The position numbers and the translations under genes are program-made. A stretch of DNA of 64,000 bases, from positions 992,001 to 1,056,000 of the forward strand of contig NZ_WUBI01000001.1 in assembly GCF_009807035.1 (NCBI RefSeq). Reading direction: 5' to 3'. Origin of the DNA: Paenibacillus dendrobii (lineage in GTDB: Bacteria; Bacillota; Bacilli; Paenibacillales; Paenibacillaceae). This document shows, piece by piece, positions 54,594-62,886 of the stretch. Each line of letters starts with the position of its first letter. The stretch's first letter is position 1. The notes beneath the pieces are model-generated. The model saw nothing but the letters and a program-made list of their open reading frames with translations. It was not told where the DNA came from and did not search any database.

Positions 54594-55277
54594 TTATTGC
54601 GCGACGTGAGTCTCTTCTCTTTTCATATATACGCCTTTTTTATAAACGGATTTAATGACAAAGCTGGCACCCAGCTTTTTGTTCGTCCTGTAAATAAGCG
54701 AATTCACTTCATCAATTCCAACAAGCTCGGTATTTTCCATACAGCGCTCCGGCCACACATGATGCATAATTTCCTCTTTGGTGACGAAATGATCCAGACG
54801 GCTGTGCAGAAGCTTAAACAGTTGATACTCTTTTTTTGACAAAGTAATATGGTCCGTACCTATCATAATACTTTGCAAATGGTCATTTAACCGCACTTCA
54901 CGGTCAAGCAATTCAGATATTAGATATTCCCGCGTTTCTTCCAGATCATTGCTTACCTCCAGCCGCAGTCCCACAAGCCCGTTGACTAAAGTTAATTCGT
55001 CTTCCAGCGTCATCAGATTTTTCTGATACGGAACCAGCCGTTGTCCATTCAGCTCGGTACCATTCTTACTGCCCAGATCCTCGACATATATCTCATTATG
55101 TACACGGTGAATGCGGCAATGCTGCTTGGACACCAATTGGTTATAGATAGCCAGAACCGCATGATCCATACCAGTATGCCTTCCGACGATAACGCTTTTC
55201 CCCTGTTCCAAATAAAGAAACGAACCATGACCCTTCTGGCCGGCTGTATCTACCATGATTTTTATGATATCCGGCAT
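54594..55277 (-). CDS. FHA-domain, winged-helix regulator
   Basis: 227 residues. An N-terminal FHA domain (about 25-95) shows VGRHTG, SKQHCRI and DLGSKNGTELNG, the phosphothreonine-binding landmarks. A C-terminal OmpR-type winged helix (about 140-222) has ITLSKKEYQLFKLL and a recognition region EVNSLIYRTNKKLGASF with the wing IKSVYKKGVYMK. It resembles EmbR-like regulators with the order reversed. A Ser/Thr kinase elsewhere should supply its signal. It is divergent from a MecA-type PBP remnant, so a wall-stress role is possible but unproven. Confidence 0.85.
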   Translation of the reverse strand: MPDIIKIMVDTAGQKGHGSFLYLEQGKSVIVGRHTGMDHAVLAIYNQLVSKQHCRIHRVHNEIYVEDLGSKNGTELNGQRLVPYQKNLMTLEDELTLVNGLVGLRLEVSNDLEETREYLISELLDREVRLNDHLQSIMIGTDHITLSKKEYQLFKLLHSRLDHFVTKEEIMHHVWPERCMENTELVGIDEVNSLIYRTNKKLGASFVIKSVYKKGVYMKREETHVAQ

Positions 55278-55468
55278 TTGAATCTCTCACTTTCCTTTTT
55301 TCACAATGATAAGTTCTGATCATCTTTTTGCCCAAAAATGATAATTTCATCAGATTTGCTCCATTGTTTGACCGCAGGGCACATTTTATAGTAACAAGGA
55401 GCACAAGTCTTATCTCATCCAATATATTATCAGTTCATGAATTTTTTTTCAAAAGAGAGGTTATCCAC

Positions 55469-55963
55469 GTGAAATCAAAACAGATCCTCATGTATGGTTT
55501 GCTATCCTTTTTGGCTGCCTGTGTACTGGCTCTGTATGTGTATTTTTTTGGGCATTTGGAAGAACAAACACCGAACGAGACCATACAGTCGTACATTCTT
55601 AGTTTGCAGGTTCAAGATTTTGATACAATATACGATCTGATGTCCAAAGAATCTATTGAACAAACCGGATGGACGCGTGAGCAATTCGTACAAAAATATA
55701 AATCCATTTTCAGCGGTATGGAAGTCTCCGAGATCATCGTAAAGGCTGGTACGCCGATTAAATCAGCGGAAACATCAGACTACACGGTAGAGTACTCGGC
55801 TCAGATCAAAACCATGACGGGTGAAATATACGAGAATTACAAACTGAAATTGATTCAGGAAAAAAATGATCAGGGAGCAATCTGGAAAATAGAATGGCAG
55901 CCCACCCTCATCCTCCCCGATATGACTCAAGGGGACAAGGTGAAGGTCCATGTAATTGGATAA
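55469..55963 (+). CDS. MecA-N (NTF2-like) domain ORF, N-terminal part of a broken PBP
   Basis: 164 residues from GTG 55469 (AGAGAGG 8 nt upstream). One membrane anchor (about 6-26) is followed by the NTF2-like domain of MecA/PbpC-type penicillin-binding proteins: NETIQSYILSLQVQDF, IEQTGWTREQFVQKYKSIFSGM, and the exit strand WKIEWQPTLILPDMTQGDKVKV. In intact enzymes this leads into the dimerisation and transpeptidase domains. Here a stop follows at once, and pieces of the dimerisation domain lie downstream in other frames. It may still make an anchored small protein. Confidence 0.8.
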   Translation: MKSKQILMYGLLSFLAACVLALYVYFFGHLEEQTPNETIQSYILSLQVQDFDTIYDLMSKESIEQTGWTREQFVQKYKSIFSGMEVSEIIVKAGTPIKSAETSDYTVEYSAQIKTMTGEIYENYKLKLIQEKNDQGAIWKIEWQPTLILPDMTQGDKVKVHVIG

Positions 55964-56107
55964 AGATCCCGCAGCAGAAGCCCGCGTCGATTTCGGATGA
56001 ACTGCCCGGTGTTGCCATTACATACCAAAGAAGTACGATATATTAACCTCTAGGAGAAGCAGCCCCGGGGGCAAAAGGGCGGATCGATTGAAATCGTCGA
56101 ATCGGAT
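55963..56107 (+). pseudogene. Decayed dimerisation-domain fragments of a class B PBP
   Basis: Directly after the MecA-N stop, another frame reads ASISDELPGVAITYQRS (to 56043), which matches the ELPGV...R-Y segment of PBP dimerisation domains. At 56054-56107 a third frame reads EKQPRGQKGGSIEIVESD, matching the later LRG...GG...I..V segment. Each ends in a stop. About 120 residues expected between MecA-N and the first block are missing, and no transpeptidase SxxK is found downstream. Confidence 0.7.
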
Positions 56108-56298
56108 TAACTACCGCGAATAATATTCTTCCTCATTTGGAAAAATATTGTGTATGAGACTTGAATTCATGTTCATATTGCTATCCGCAAGAATAGCCTT
56201 ACTTTTCGTGAGTTAAGGTCTTTTCATTCGCTCTATGTATACAAATGAATTTTTTGTTGTATTTTTATGCCAAAAAACCAACCAGCATGTCGATTTTC
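56108..56298. other. Non-coding stretch after the PBP remnant
   Basis: No gene, RNA or repeat recognised. It could hold further unrecognisable remains of the PBP gene. Confidence 0.4.
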
Positions 56299-56307
56299 TG
56301 GTATAAT
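56299..56307 (+). promoter_or_regulatory. Extended -10 promoter of pdxK
   Basis: TG-G-TATAAT, an extended -10 box, with no good -35 at the usual distance. It lies 53 bp before the start codon. Confidence 0.6.
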
Positions 56308-56359
56308 CAACTCGGTTTGAACGTTACATAATTCATTGCAGGAAAAGAGGAATTAAACC

Positions 56360-57172
56360 GTGTCCAAAATCATTAAGACTTTAACTATCGCCGGCAGCGA
56401 CTCCAGCGGAGGCGCAGGCATTCAAGCCGACCTGAAAACCTTTGAGGAGTACGGAACATACGGCTTTAGCGCATTGACTACCATTGTAACCATGGATCCG
56501 GACAACGGATGGCATCATAATGTATTTCCCATTGACGCCGCTCTGGTAGCTGAACAGCTTAAGACTGTTTTCGCGGGTGGTCCTGTTGACGCGATGAAGA
56601 CCGGCATGCTCGGAAGTGTCGAAATCGTCCGTGTTGCCGAAAAAGCAATCAAGGAACACCAACAGAACAATGTTGTTATAGATCCGGTTATGGTCTGCAA
56701 AGGCGAAGATGAAGTATTGAACCCGGAGAGCGCAGAAGCGATTCGCGATTCTCTCCTTCCGCTTGCGACAGTGGTAACGCCCAATCTGTTTGAAGCTGGC
56801 GTCCTCTCCGGTCTCGGCAAGCTCTCTTCCATTGAAGACATGAAAGCAGCTGCCCGTAAGATCCATGATCTCGGAGCTCAAAATGTCGTCGTAAAAGGCG
56901 GCAAAGCTCTGGACGGCGAGCAGGCAATCGATGTTTTCTTTGATGGTTCGGAATTTACCGTTCTGGAATCGGCTAAGATTGAACCGGCATACAATCATGG
57001 TGCAGGCTGCACGTTCGCTGCTGCCATTGCCGGAGGTTTGGCAAATGGACTGTCCGTGAAGGATGCCGTATCCAAGGCAAAAGACTTTGTATCGGCGGCG
57101 ATCCGCAGCGGCTACCAGTTCAATGAATATGTCGGCCCTGTGTTCCATGGCGGATACCGGTTGGAGCGTTAA
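56360..57172 (+). CDS. pdxK: Pyridoxine/pyridoxal/pyridoxamine kinase
   Basis: 270 residues. It starts KTLTIAGSDSSGGAGIQADLKTF as in Bacillus PdxK, a ThiD-like ribokinase-fold enzyme. Other landmarks are VVIDPVMVCKG, TVVTPNLFEA, the ATP site GGKAL and the anion hole NHGAGCTFAAAIAGGL with its catalytic Cys (Bacillus PdxK type) and Asp replaced by GAGC. It makes pyridoxal phosphate from vitamers. Its similarity to PdxK is stronger than to ThiD, but phosphomethylpyrimidine kinase activity cannot be excluded. Monocistronic. Confidence 0.9.
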   Translation: MSKIIKTLTIAGSDSSGGAGIQADLKTFEEYGTYGFSALTTIVTMDPDNGWHHNVFPIDAALVAEQLKTVFAGGPVDAMKTGMLGSVEIVRVAEKAIKEHQQNNVVIDPVMVCKGEDEVLNPESAEAIRDSLLPLATVVTPNLFEAGVLSGLGKLSSIEDMKAAARKIHDLGAQNVVVKGGKALDGEQAIDVFFDGSEFTVLESAKIEPAYNHGAGCTFAAAIAGGLANGLSVKDAVSKAKDFVSAAIRSGYQFNEYVGPVFHGGYRLER

Positions 57173-57189
57173 TATCAGTCTTAACAAGA

Positions 57190-57225
57190 AAGAAAGCCTC
57201 CTTCATGAGTGAAGGAGGCTTTCCT
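57190..57225. terminator. Bidirectional terminator
   Basis: GAAAGCCTCCTTC / GAAGGAGGCTTTC, perfect 13-bp arms, between convergent genes. Confidence 0.9.
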
Positions 57226-57250
57226 GTTGGGTTCGCAATATATGCAAGCA

Positions 57251-57820
57251 TTAATAGTTAACAGATCTTCCCCCGGGGAGTGAACGTCTATAACGTGCGG
57301 ATAAGAATGCGAGGTATTTTTTTAATCCAATCCAGCTGAAGTAGGCGATTCCGCCGACGATAGCCCCCACAACTGCGGAGAATAACAAACTGTAATTTGC
57401 CGGTACTTCCATCCCCGGTCCAATGTTCATATTGATCCAAGTCATTCCGAACGTCCGCAGAATGCCCGCAAGTACAATGAGTATGGTACAAAATCCAAAT
57501 CCATAGGCAACCGTTGCCAACACAGGAATAACCATGATACTGAGCAGGCCGGTGGTGCAATAGAAACCGATCATCGTTAGCAGATCTTTAAACGATTTTA
57601 CGCTCATACGTTCTGCCATATGTTCGCTGCGATATGCCTTAGCCAATCGACGCGGATCGCCAAGACGTGACAGAATGACCGCTTCCGGCTGTCCATTCGC
57701 AATCCCCTCAGCAATATGACTCTCGATTTCCATCACAGCATCCTGCCTTTCCGTATCAGGGAGCTTCTCCAAATAACGGTTTAACTTTTCCAAATACGAC
57801 CTTCCATGTGAACTAATCAT
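57251..57820 (-). CDS. HAAS/DUF1700-type membrane protein
   Basis: 189 residues from ATG 57820 (GGGGAG 6 nt upstream). The N-terminal HAAS domain (about 5-60: YLEKLNRYLEKLPDTERQDAVMEIESHIAEG) is followed by three or four membrane segments (from about 75). HAAS proteins typically lie beside PadR regulators and may act as signal partners. The gene is 31 nt after padR and shares its operator-controlled promoter. Function not established. Confidence 0.85.
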   Translation of the reverse strand: MISSHGRSYLEKLNRYLEKLPDTERQDAVMEIESHIAEGIANGQPEAVILSRLGDPRRLAKAYRSEHMAERMSVKSFKDLLTMIGFYCTTGLLSIMVIPVLATVAYGFGFCTILIVLAGILRTFGMTWINMNIGPGMEVPANYSLLFSAVVGAIVGGIAYFSWIGLKKYLAFLSARYRRSLPGGRSVNY

Positions 57821-57851
57821 GTTTCTCTCCCCCAAATGTATAAGAATGATA

Positions 57852-58190
57852 TTATTTCAATGGATTGAATTGAATGTATTCAACAGCACTGCTAATTTTA
57901 TTCCATTCAACTGACATCAATTCCATTAAACGCCTTCCTGAATCCGTCAGGCTGTAGTATTTCCGCGGCGGTCCGGATTCGGACTCCTTCCAGAAGGATT
58001 CAATATAATGATCTTTAAGCAATCTGCGCAGCAGCGGATATAGTGTTCCCTCTGTTACAGCCAGAGGCTCCCATTGATCAAGCAGCGTTACAAGCTCGTA
58101 GCCATACCTAGGCTCTTTGCTGATCAACTGCAAAATACAATATTCCAGGATTCCTCTTCGAACCTGTGATGTCCATTCTGACATTTCCAT
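57852..58190 (-). CDS. PadR-family transcriptional regulator
   Basis: 112 residues from ATG 58190, which is the usual PadR length; AAAGGAG lies 11 nt upstream. The winged helix shows RRGILEYCILQLISKEPRYGYELVTLL, then the recognition helix VTEGTLYPLLRRLLKDHYI and the wing ESGPPRKYYSLTDSGR. It is the first gene of a two-gene operon with a HAAS protein. A large palindrome covers its own promoter, so autorepression is expected. Confidence 0.93.
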   Translation of the reverse strand: MEMSEWTSQVRRGILEYCILQLISKEPRYGYELVTLLDQWEPLAVTEGTLYPLLRRLLKDHYIESFWKESESGPPRKYYSLTDSGRRLMELMSVEWNKISSAVEYIQFNPLK

Positions 58191-58215
58191 GCAAGTGTCC
58201 GCTCCTTTCGGTATT

Positions 58216-58259
58216 ATAATATCACCTAGTACTGTGTAATGCAAGGTACTAGGTGATAT
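58216..58259 (-). promoter_or_regulatory. padR promoter covered by a PadR operator
   Basis: On the minus strand TTGCAT (58239-58244), a 17-bp spacer and TATTAT (58216-58221). Perfect 14-bp arms (ATATCACCTAGTAC / GTACTAGGTGATAT) at 58219-58232 and 58246-58259 flank the -35 and overlap the -10. The arms carry the ACTAGGT-type core common to PadR sites. Confidence 0.85.
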
Positions 58260-58295
58260 ACATCTCCAAAATTGTTTTTTTGGCTGCGTTCTCAA

Positions 58296-58332
58296 CAAAA
58301 AAAGCCCAGAATGCGCTTCGCATCTGAGCTTT
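58296..58332 (-). terminator. Terminator of the NAD salvage operon
   Basis: AAGCTCAGATGCG / CGCATTCTGGGCTT stem followed by a T run on the minus strand. Confidence 0.85.
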
Positions 58333-58349
58333 CATTATTGTAAATTTAC

Positions 58350-59168
58350 TTATTTCCACCATTGATCGTACGGCGTCACAGGCAGTTCGCGTTTATGCTG
58401 CGAGTTTTTATAGCGCTTCTCGATCTTTTCTTGTTCTTCCGGATCCACCTTATTCCCAACGAGATATTCATCGATGACGTTATATTTCATGCCAAGTTCC
58501 GTTTCGTCGGCCTGTTGAGGTTTATTGTCCAGAAGATCCGCCGTCGGCGTCTTCAGATACAATCGTTCGGCAGCTTGCAATTCCTGAAGAAGCTCACGTC
58601 CCTGTCCTTTGGTTAAGCCTGTTAATGGGAGGATGTCAGCCCCGCCATCTCCGAATTTGGTGAAAAATCCCGTGATAGCTTCAGCCGCATGATCCGTTCC
58701 CACGACCAGGCATTGGCGTTCACCCGCGATAGCATATTGCGCGATCATGCGCATTCTGGCCTTCACATTTCCCTTATGATAGTCCGGAAGTGTGCCTCCC
58801 GTTGTCTCGATATAGGTTCCAGCCAGTGCATTAACGGAACTCTCGATATTGAATGCAAAAGATTGGTCCGGTTTAATGAACTCAAGGGCTTCCTGGGCAT
58901 CATCCTCGTCCTTTTGTATGCCAAAAGGCAGGCGGACAGCATAAAACGCAGCTTCATAGCCTTCTTTCCGAAGTTCTTCGACAGCCAGCTGCGACAACCG
59001 CCCGGCAAGCGTGGAATCCTGCCCCCCGCTAATTCCCAGTACAAATCCTTTGGCGCCTGCCTTCTTGCAATAAGCTTTAAGAAAATCAATCCGGTTGCGG
59101 ATTTCTTCCTTGGCATTAATGACCGGTTTTACATTCAACGTATGCGTGATTTGTTCTTGTGTATTCAA
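58350..59168 (-). CDS. nadE: NAD synthetase (ammonia-dependent)
   Basis: 272 residues from TTG 59168, chosen because AAGGGAG lies 9 nt upstream and the length equals Bacillus NadE. P-loop [40 protein letters not shown]; and the C-terminal [14 protein letters not shown]. It amidates nicotinate adenine dinucleotide to NAD with ammonia; there is no glutaminase domain. Last gene of the nrtR-pncA-pncB-nadD-nadE operon, 16 nt after nadD. Confidence 0.95.
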   Translation of the reverse strand: MNTQEQITHTLNVKPVINAKEEIRNRIDFLKAYCKKAGAKGFVLGISGGQDSTLAGRLSQLAVEELRKEGYEAAFYAVRLPFGIQKDEDDAQEALEFIKPDQSFAFNIESSVNALAGTYIETTGGTLPDYHKGNVKARMRMIAQYAIAGERQCLVVGTDHAAEAITGFFTKFGDGGADILPLTGLTKGQGRELLQELQAAERLYLKTPTADLLDNKPQQADETELGMKYNVIDEYLVGNKVDPEEQEKIEKRYKNSQHKRELPVTPYDQWWK

Positions 59169-59184
59169 CTCTGCTCTCTCCCTT

Positions 59185-59799
59185 TTATTTGTATAATTGA
59201 TGTTCATTAATATAGTCGTAGCAGCGGTCAGGAACCAGATACCGGGGTTCTCCACCCTTCTTGAATTCATCTCGAATATAACTCGAGCTAATCTCCATCG
59301 CCAATCCCTTGTCGATAAGATGGAACGTATGGCCGTCATCCGCATTTCGAAGAATAGGTGATTTACTGATCGCAGACAGCATATTAATTCCATCCCTGGC
59401 CATGACAATGAATTTGTTCTCCTGGATCAGCTCTTCGGATTTTTTCCATTTGCCTTCGCCGATATCCAGGAGCAGATCCGCCCCCATAATAAAGTAAATA
59501 TCATCATTGCTGAATTTTTCTTTGAAATGCTTAAGCGTAAGATAGGTGGCAATTTCCCATCCGACCTGCTTCATTTCGTAATTGTCGGCAACGAATTTAT
59601 CATTGCCTTGAATAGCCATTTCAATCATGTTCCATCGATGCTCATCGCTGATATGCAGGGTTTTGTCTGGTCTTTTGCTGGAGCAAGGCAAGAAGATCAC
59701 CCGATCCAGTCTGCACCGGTGCGCAACCGTGCTGGCAGTCCATAGATGAACATTGGTAATAGGATCAAAAGATGAACCGTATATTCCGATTTTCGCCAT
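59185..59799 (-). CDS. nadD: Nicotinate-nucleotide adenylyltransferase (NadD-type)
   Basis: 204 residues of the nucleotidyltransferase fold. The first motif reads [13 protein letters not shown], with Thr-x-x-His in place of the usual HxGH, and the late [10 protein letters not shown] corresponds to ISSTxx[17 protein letters not shown] matches the NadD mid motif. It is divergent from the housekeeping Bacillus NadD, so it may be a second, salvage-specific copy. It adenylates nicotinate mononucleotide. It lies 10 nt after pncB. Confidence 0.88.
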   Translation of the reverse strand: MAKIGIYGSSFDPITNVHLWTASTVAHRCRLDRVIFLPCSSKRPDKTLHISDEHRWNMIEMAIQGNDKFVADNYEMKQVGWEIATYLTLKHFKEKFSNDDIYFIMGADLLLDIGEGKWKKSEELIQENKFIVMARDGINMLSAISKSPILRNADDGHTFHLIDKGLAMEISSSYIRDEFKKGGEPRYLVPDRCYDYINEHQLYK

Positions 59800-59809
59800 G
59801 ATGTCCTCC

Positions 59810-61300
59810 TTATCCTTGACTCCGCCGCTTTACTTTTTGCTGTATTTCATCAATCCGTTCCATTTTGTTATCCCAGCATCTTTGGCTCAAATTCACCGGA
59901 TATTCAGCCGGATTCAGCAGCCGTTTGTACTCATCCCACAAGACTTCCAAATTCTCACGAACAAACGCTTGGATGTCCTGGAGCGAAGGCAGCTGATACA
60001 CAAGCTCGCCGTGTTCAAGAATAGTGTGATGAAGCTCCTTGGCTTCAAAATCCGTAACGAACTTCGCAATATACGTGTGAACCGGATGAAACATTTTGAG
60101 GCAATCCTGCGTTTGGGGTTCCTCATCCTCTAACGCAATGTAGTCACCTTCCGATTTTCCATTGGTTTTATTGATGATTCTAAACACTCTTTTTCGACCG
60201 GGAGTGGATATTTTTTCGGGATTCGAGCTGATCTTGATGGTATCCACCATCTTACCGTTCTCATCTTCTATAGAAATCAGTTTATAAACGGCTCCCAATG
60301 CGGGTTGATCATAGGCGGTGATCAGCTTCGTGCCCACGCCCCAGACATCGATTTTGGCTCCCTGCGCTTTAAGGTTCAAGATCGTTTGTTCGTCGAGGTC
60401 ATTCGATGCATATATCTTCGTGTCTGCAAAACCGGCTTGGTCGAGCATCTTCCGCGCTTCTTTAGATAAATAAGCCAGATCTCCGCTATCCAAACGAATC
60501 CCCTTAAAATGAATCCGGTCGCCAAATTCTTGGGCAACTTGAATGGCAGTCGGAACTCCCGAACGGAGCGTATCGTAGGTATCTACGAGAAACACGCAGT
60601 CGGTATGTGTCTGCGCATACTTCTTAAATGCCGTATATTCATCGCGATAAGCTTGAATCATGGCATGTGCATGAGTCCCTGCTGTAGGGATGCCGAAGAG
60701 TTTCCCTGCTCGCATATTTGATGTGGCGTCAAAACCCGCAAGATAAGCGGCTCTCGTTCCCCATATAGCAGCATCCATTTCTTGCGCCCTGCGGGTGCCA
60801 AACTCCATCGTCGTCTCTTGACCCACGACTTGTTTAATCCGTGAAGCTTTTGTAGCAATCAGGGTTTGATAATTAACGATGTTAAGTATGGCTGTTTCTA
60901 TGATTTGCGCTTCCGCAAGGGGTGCCTCGATCCTCATGATCGGTTCGTTGGCAAATACCAATTCTCCTTCTTTCATGGAGCGAATCGTTCCCGTAAACCG
61001 AAGCGATCCCAAATATTCCAGATAATCTTCACTATAACCGTCTTCTCTTAGAAATGCCAAATCACGATCGCTAAAACGAAATTCATGAAGGTAACGGATC
61101 ACCCGTTCCAATCCTGCGAAGACGGCATAACCATTCTGAAACGGTATTTTCCTGAAGTAGACTTCGAAAACGGCCTGGCGCTCGTGAATCTGATCCTTCC
61201 AATAAACTTGCGTCATATTGATCTGGTATTTATCCGTATGGAGAGCAAGACTGTCGTCCGCGTAAGGAATTTCAGGTATCCGAATCGTTTCGTTTGTCAT
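59810..61300 (-). CDS. pncB: Nicotinate phosphoribosyltransferase
   Basis: 496 residues from ATG 61300, 8 nt after AAGGAGG; upstream codons lie in pncA. Motifs are LHTDKYQINMTQVYWK at the start, the catalytic-His region EFGTRRAQEMDAA, a phosphate loop GTHAHAMI, VDTYDT and GIRLDSGDL. It joins nicotinate with PRPP to give nicotinate mononucleotide, the rate-setting salvage step. Four bases separate it from pncA. Confidence 0.95.
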   Translation of the reverse strand: MTNETIRIPEIPYADDSLALHTDKYQINMTQVYWKDQIHERQAVFEVYFRKIPFQNGYAVFAGLERVIRYLHEFRFSDRDLAFLREDGYSEDYLEYLGSLRFTGTIRSMKEGELVFANEPIMRIEAPLAEAQIIETAILNIVNYQTLIATKASRIKQVVGQETTMEFGTRRAQEMDAAIWGTRAAYLAGFDATSNMRAGKLFGIPTAGTHAHAMIQAYRDEYTAFKKYAQTHTDCVFLVDTYDTLRSGVPTAIQVAQEFGDRIHFKGIRLDSGDLAYLSKEARKMLDQAGFADTKIYASNDLDEQTILNLKAQGAKIDVWGVGTKLITAYDQPALGAVYKLISIEDENGKMVDTIKISSNPEKISTPGRKRVFRIINKTNGKSEGDYIALEDEEPQTQDCLKMFHPVHTYIAKFVTDFEAKELHHTILEHGELVYQLPSLQDIQAFVRENLEVLWDEYKRLLNPAEYPVNLSQRCWDNKMERIDEIQQKVKRRSQG

Positions 61301-61304
61301 GATT

Positions 61305-61871
61305 TTAGCCTCCTTGGATTTCCGCACCGAGCGATCCTTTGAAATGCCGCAGAGCCCATGCATGGCCTTCCGGATCAAAGCTGGCTACAGCGTCCTCATG
61401 GATGACCACACCAAACCCTTTATTATAAGCATCGACAGCTGTATGCAGTACGCAAATATCCGTGCACACGCCCACCAGATGAAGTTCGGTAATGCCCCTC
61501 GCCCGCAGCTGCAGCTCTAGATCCGTTCCCGCAAACGCGCTGTATCTGGTTTTATCCATCCAGTAGACGTTATCCGAATGTTTGTTGTCCTGATACACAT
61601 CTTCCAAAGCACCATAAAGCTGACGTCCCGGAGTGCCTTCAATATTATGAGGCGGGAAAAGCTTGGTTTCCGGGTGTAATGTGTCTCCTTCATGATGCAG
61701 ATCGATCGCAAAGACGACCCATTCTTGATTCGCGACAAACTCTTTAGTCAAATCAACGATCCGTTGTTCAATGGCTTGACCTGGATCGCCGCAAGTTAAG
61801 GCTCCGTCGGCAGCAACAAAATCATTCGTATAATCGATGTTGATCAAGGCTCTCTTCTTATCCATATTCAT
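61305..61871 (-). CDS. pncA: Nicotinamidase
   Basis: 188 residues, as in Bacillus PncA. The catalytic triad is Asp13 (NIDYTNDF), Lys107 (MDKTRYSAF) and Cys140 (VCTDICVLHT); metal ligands lie in AIDLHHEGDTLHPE. It hydrolyses nicotinamide to nicotinate, which PncB then uses. ATG 61871 has GGAGGG 7 nt upstream. Second gene of the NAD salvage operon. Confidence 0.96.
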   Translation of the reverse strand: MNMDKKRALINIDYTNDFVAADGALTCGDPGQAIEQRIVDLTKEFVANQEWVVFAIDLHHEGDTLHPETKLFPPHNIEGTPGRQLYGALEDVYQDNKHSDNVYWMDKTRYSAFAGTDLELQLRARGITELHLVGVCTDICVLHTAVDAYNKGFGVVIHEDAVASFDPEGHAWALRHFKGSLGAEIQGG

Positions 61872-61903
61872 TCGTAATCCCTCCTAAATTAAATAGAAAA
61901 ACA

Positions 61904-62680
61904 TTACTTTTTCGTGTGATAAATGGAGTTATTGACTTCGATATCTATAAAGCGGTACAGTTGCGTCGGCTTTTTGGATGTACGGGTGGTCTTTTTCCCT
62001 TCCACTTCCTCAATAAAAGGCAATGATTTAATCTTTCTGGCGAATGCCGCGTCCAAGGTAATGGCGGAGTCACGGGTAACGGTCATGAGTACGGCCTGCA
62101 GTTCGGAATACGTAAATTCATCAGGCAAAAATTCCTTGGCTACCGCAGATTCAAGCAGCTTTTGACGAATGACAGCAATCGCATCCCGAATAATTTGGGC
62201 ATGATCGAAGGCTAGCTCCAAATCCAGTACATGCCCGATCGAAAATAGTTCTACCTCGCTGGCGTCATCATTGGCCTCTCGATTCGAGATTTGGTGTTCA
62301 GGTACGATCGCATAATGGGCATTGGAGATAATCCAGCCTCTCGGATCACGGCCGGGTGCATCATACACTCCAAAATGCTCGAGATGAATATGATCCACGC
62401 CGGTCTCTTCTCTTAATTCTCTTTGCGCGGATTGAAAAGCGGATTCATCCGGATTCACGAAACCTCCCGGCAAAGCCCATTTGCCCGCCTCCATGTTGGG
62501 ACGCCCCTCACTATCCACCATGCTCCGCTTAATGAGCATAATTTTAAGATCCATGACGGGAGGTTTGAAGGCTTCTTCTTTCGCGGAGAGGATGGTAAAT
62601 ACAGCAATGTCCGAGGTATAGCCATCCGGCGTTCGGTATTTTTTGACATCGTACTGCTGCAGCGCTTGTTCGTTGGACAT
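61904..62680 (-). CDS. nrtR: NrtR-type Nudix regulator of NAD metabolism
   Basis: 258 residues. The Nudix domain (about 20-165) has a complete Nudix box (G-x5-E-x7-REL-x-EE-x-GV, starting GGFVNPDESAF), so catalysis may be retained. A C-terminal winged helix (about 175-250) shows FTYSELQAVLMTVTRDSAITLDAAFARKI. NrtR proteins repress NAD genes and are released by ADP-ribose. It heads the operon pncA-pncB-nadD-nadE, and two palindromes overlap its promoter. A plain ADP-ribose hydrolase is less likely because of the wing and the position. Confidence 0.9.
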   Translation of the reverse strand: MSNEQALQQYDVKKYRTPDGYTSDIAVFTILSAKEEAFKPPVMDLKIMLIKRSMVDSEGRPNMEAGKWALPGGFVNPDESAFQSAQRELREETGVDHIHLEHFGVYDAPGRDPRGWIISNAHYAIVPEHQISNREANDDASEVELFSIGHVLDLELAFDHAQIIRDAIAVIRQKLLESAVAKEFLPDEFTYSELQAVLMTVTRDSAITLDAAFARKIKSLPFIEEVEGKKTTRTSKKPTQLYRFIDIEVNNSIYHTKK

Positions 62681-62709
62681 GTGCCCGCCTCACTTCCGGT
62701 CTAATAATT

Positions 62710-62750
62710 AATTAACATTTAACGTTTTGTTAATTGTATTATAAATACAA
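62710..62750. promoter_or_regulatory. Two palindromes at the nrtR promoter, probable NrtR operator
   Basis: AATTAACA-N10-TGTTAATT (62710-62735) lies at the transcription start, and TTGTATT-ATA-AATACAA (62734-62750) covers the -10 box; the two share one end. NrtR binds palindromes of about 21 bp. Confidence 0.65.
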
Positions 62751-62766
62751 CATATTCAGATGTCAA
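62738..62766 (-). promoter_or_regulatory. Consensus SigmaA promoter of the NAD salvage operon
   Basis: On the minus strand TTGACA (62761-62766), exactly 17 bp, TATAAT (62738-62743): both boxes are perfect matches to consensus. Confidence 0.92.
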
Positions 62767-62821
62767 CCATTATGTTCCATATTTTCGGTTCCTGTGTGAT
62801 TTCCCTCCCGCATCAATCAAC

Positions 62822-62854
62822 AAAACCCCGAGCTGCATCCCAGCCCGGGGTTTG
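62822..62854 (-). terminator. Terminator after the DHA2 transporter gene
   Basis: AAACCCCG-GCTG / CAGC-CGGGGTTT stem, then TTG on the minus strand. Confidence 0.82.
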
Positions 62855-62886
62855 TTTATTCATTCGTTGATTACAACTTAAATATC

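Noticed and set aside
56381..57187. 268-codon open frame antisense to pdxK
   Set aside because: pdxK on the other strand is a clear conserved enzyme; the antisense product has no recognisable motif.
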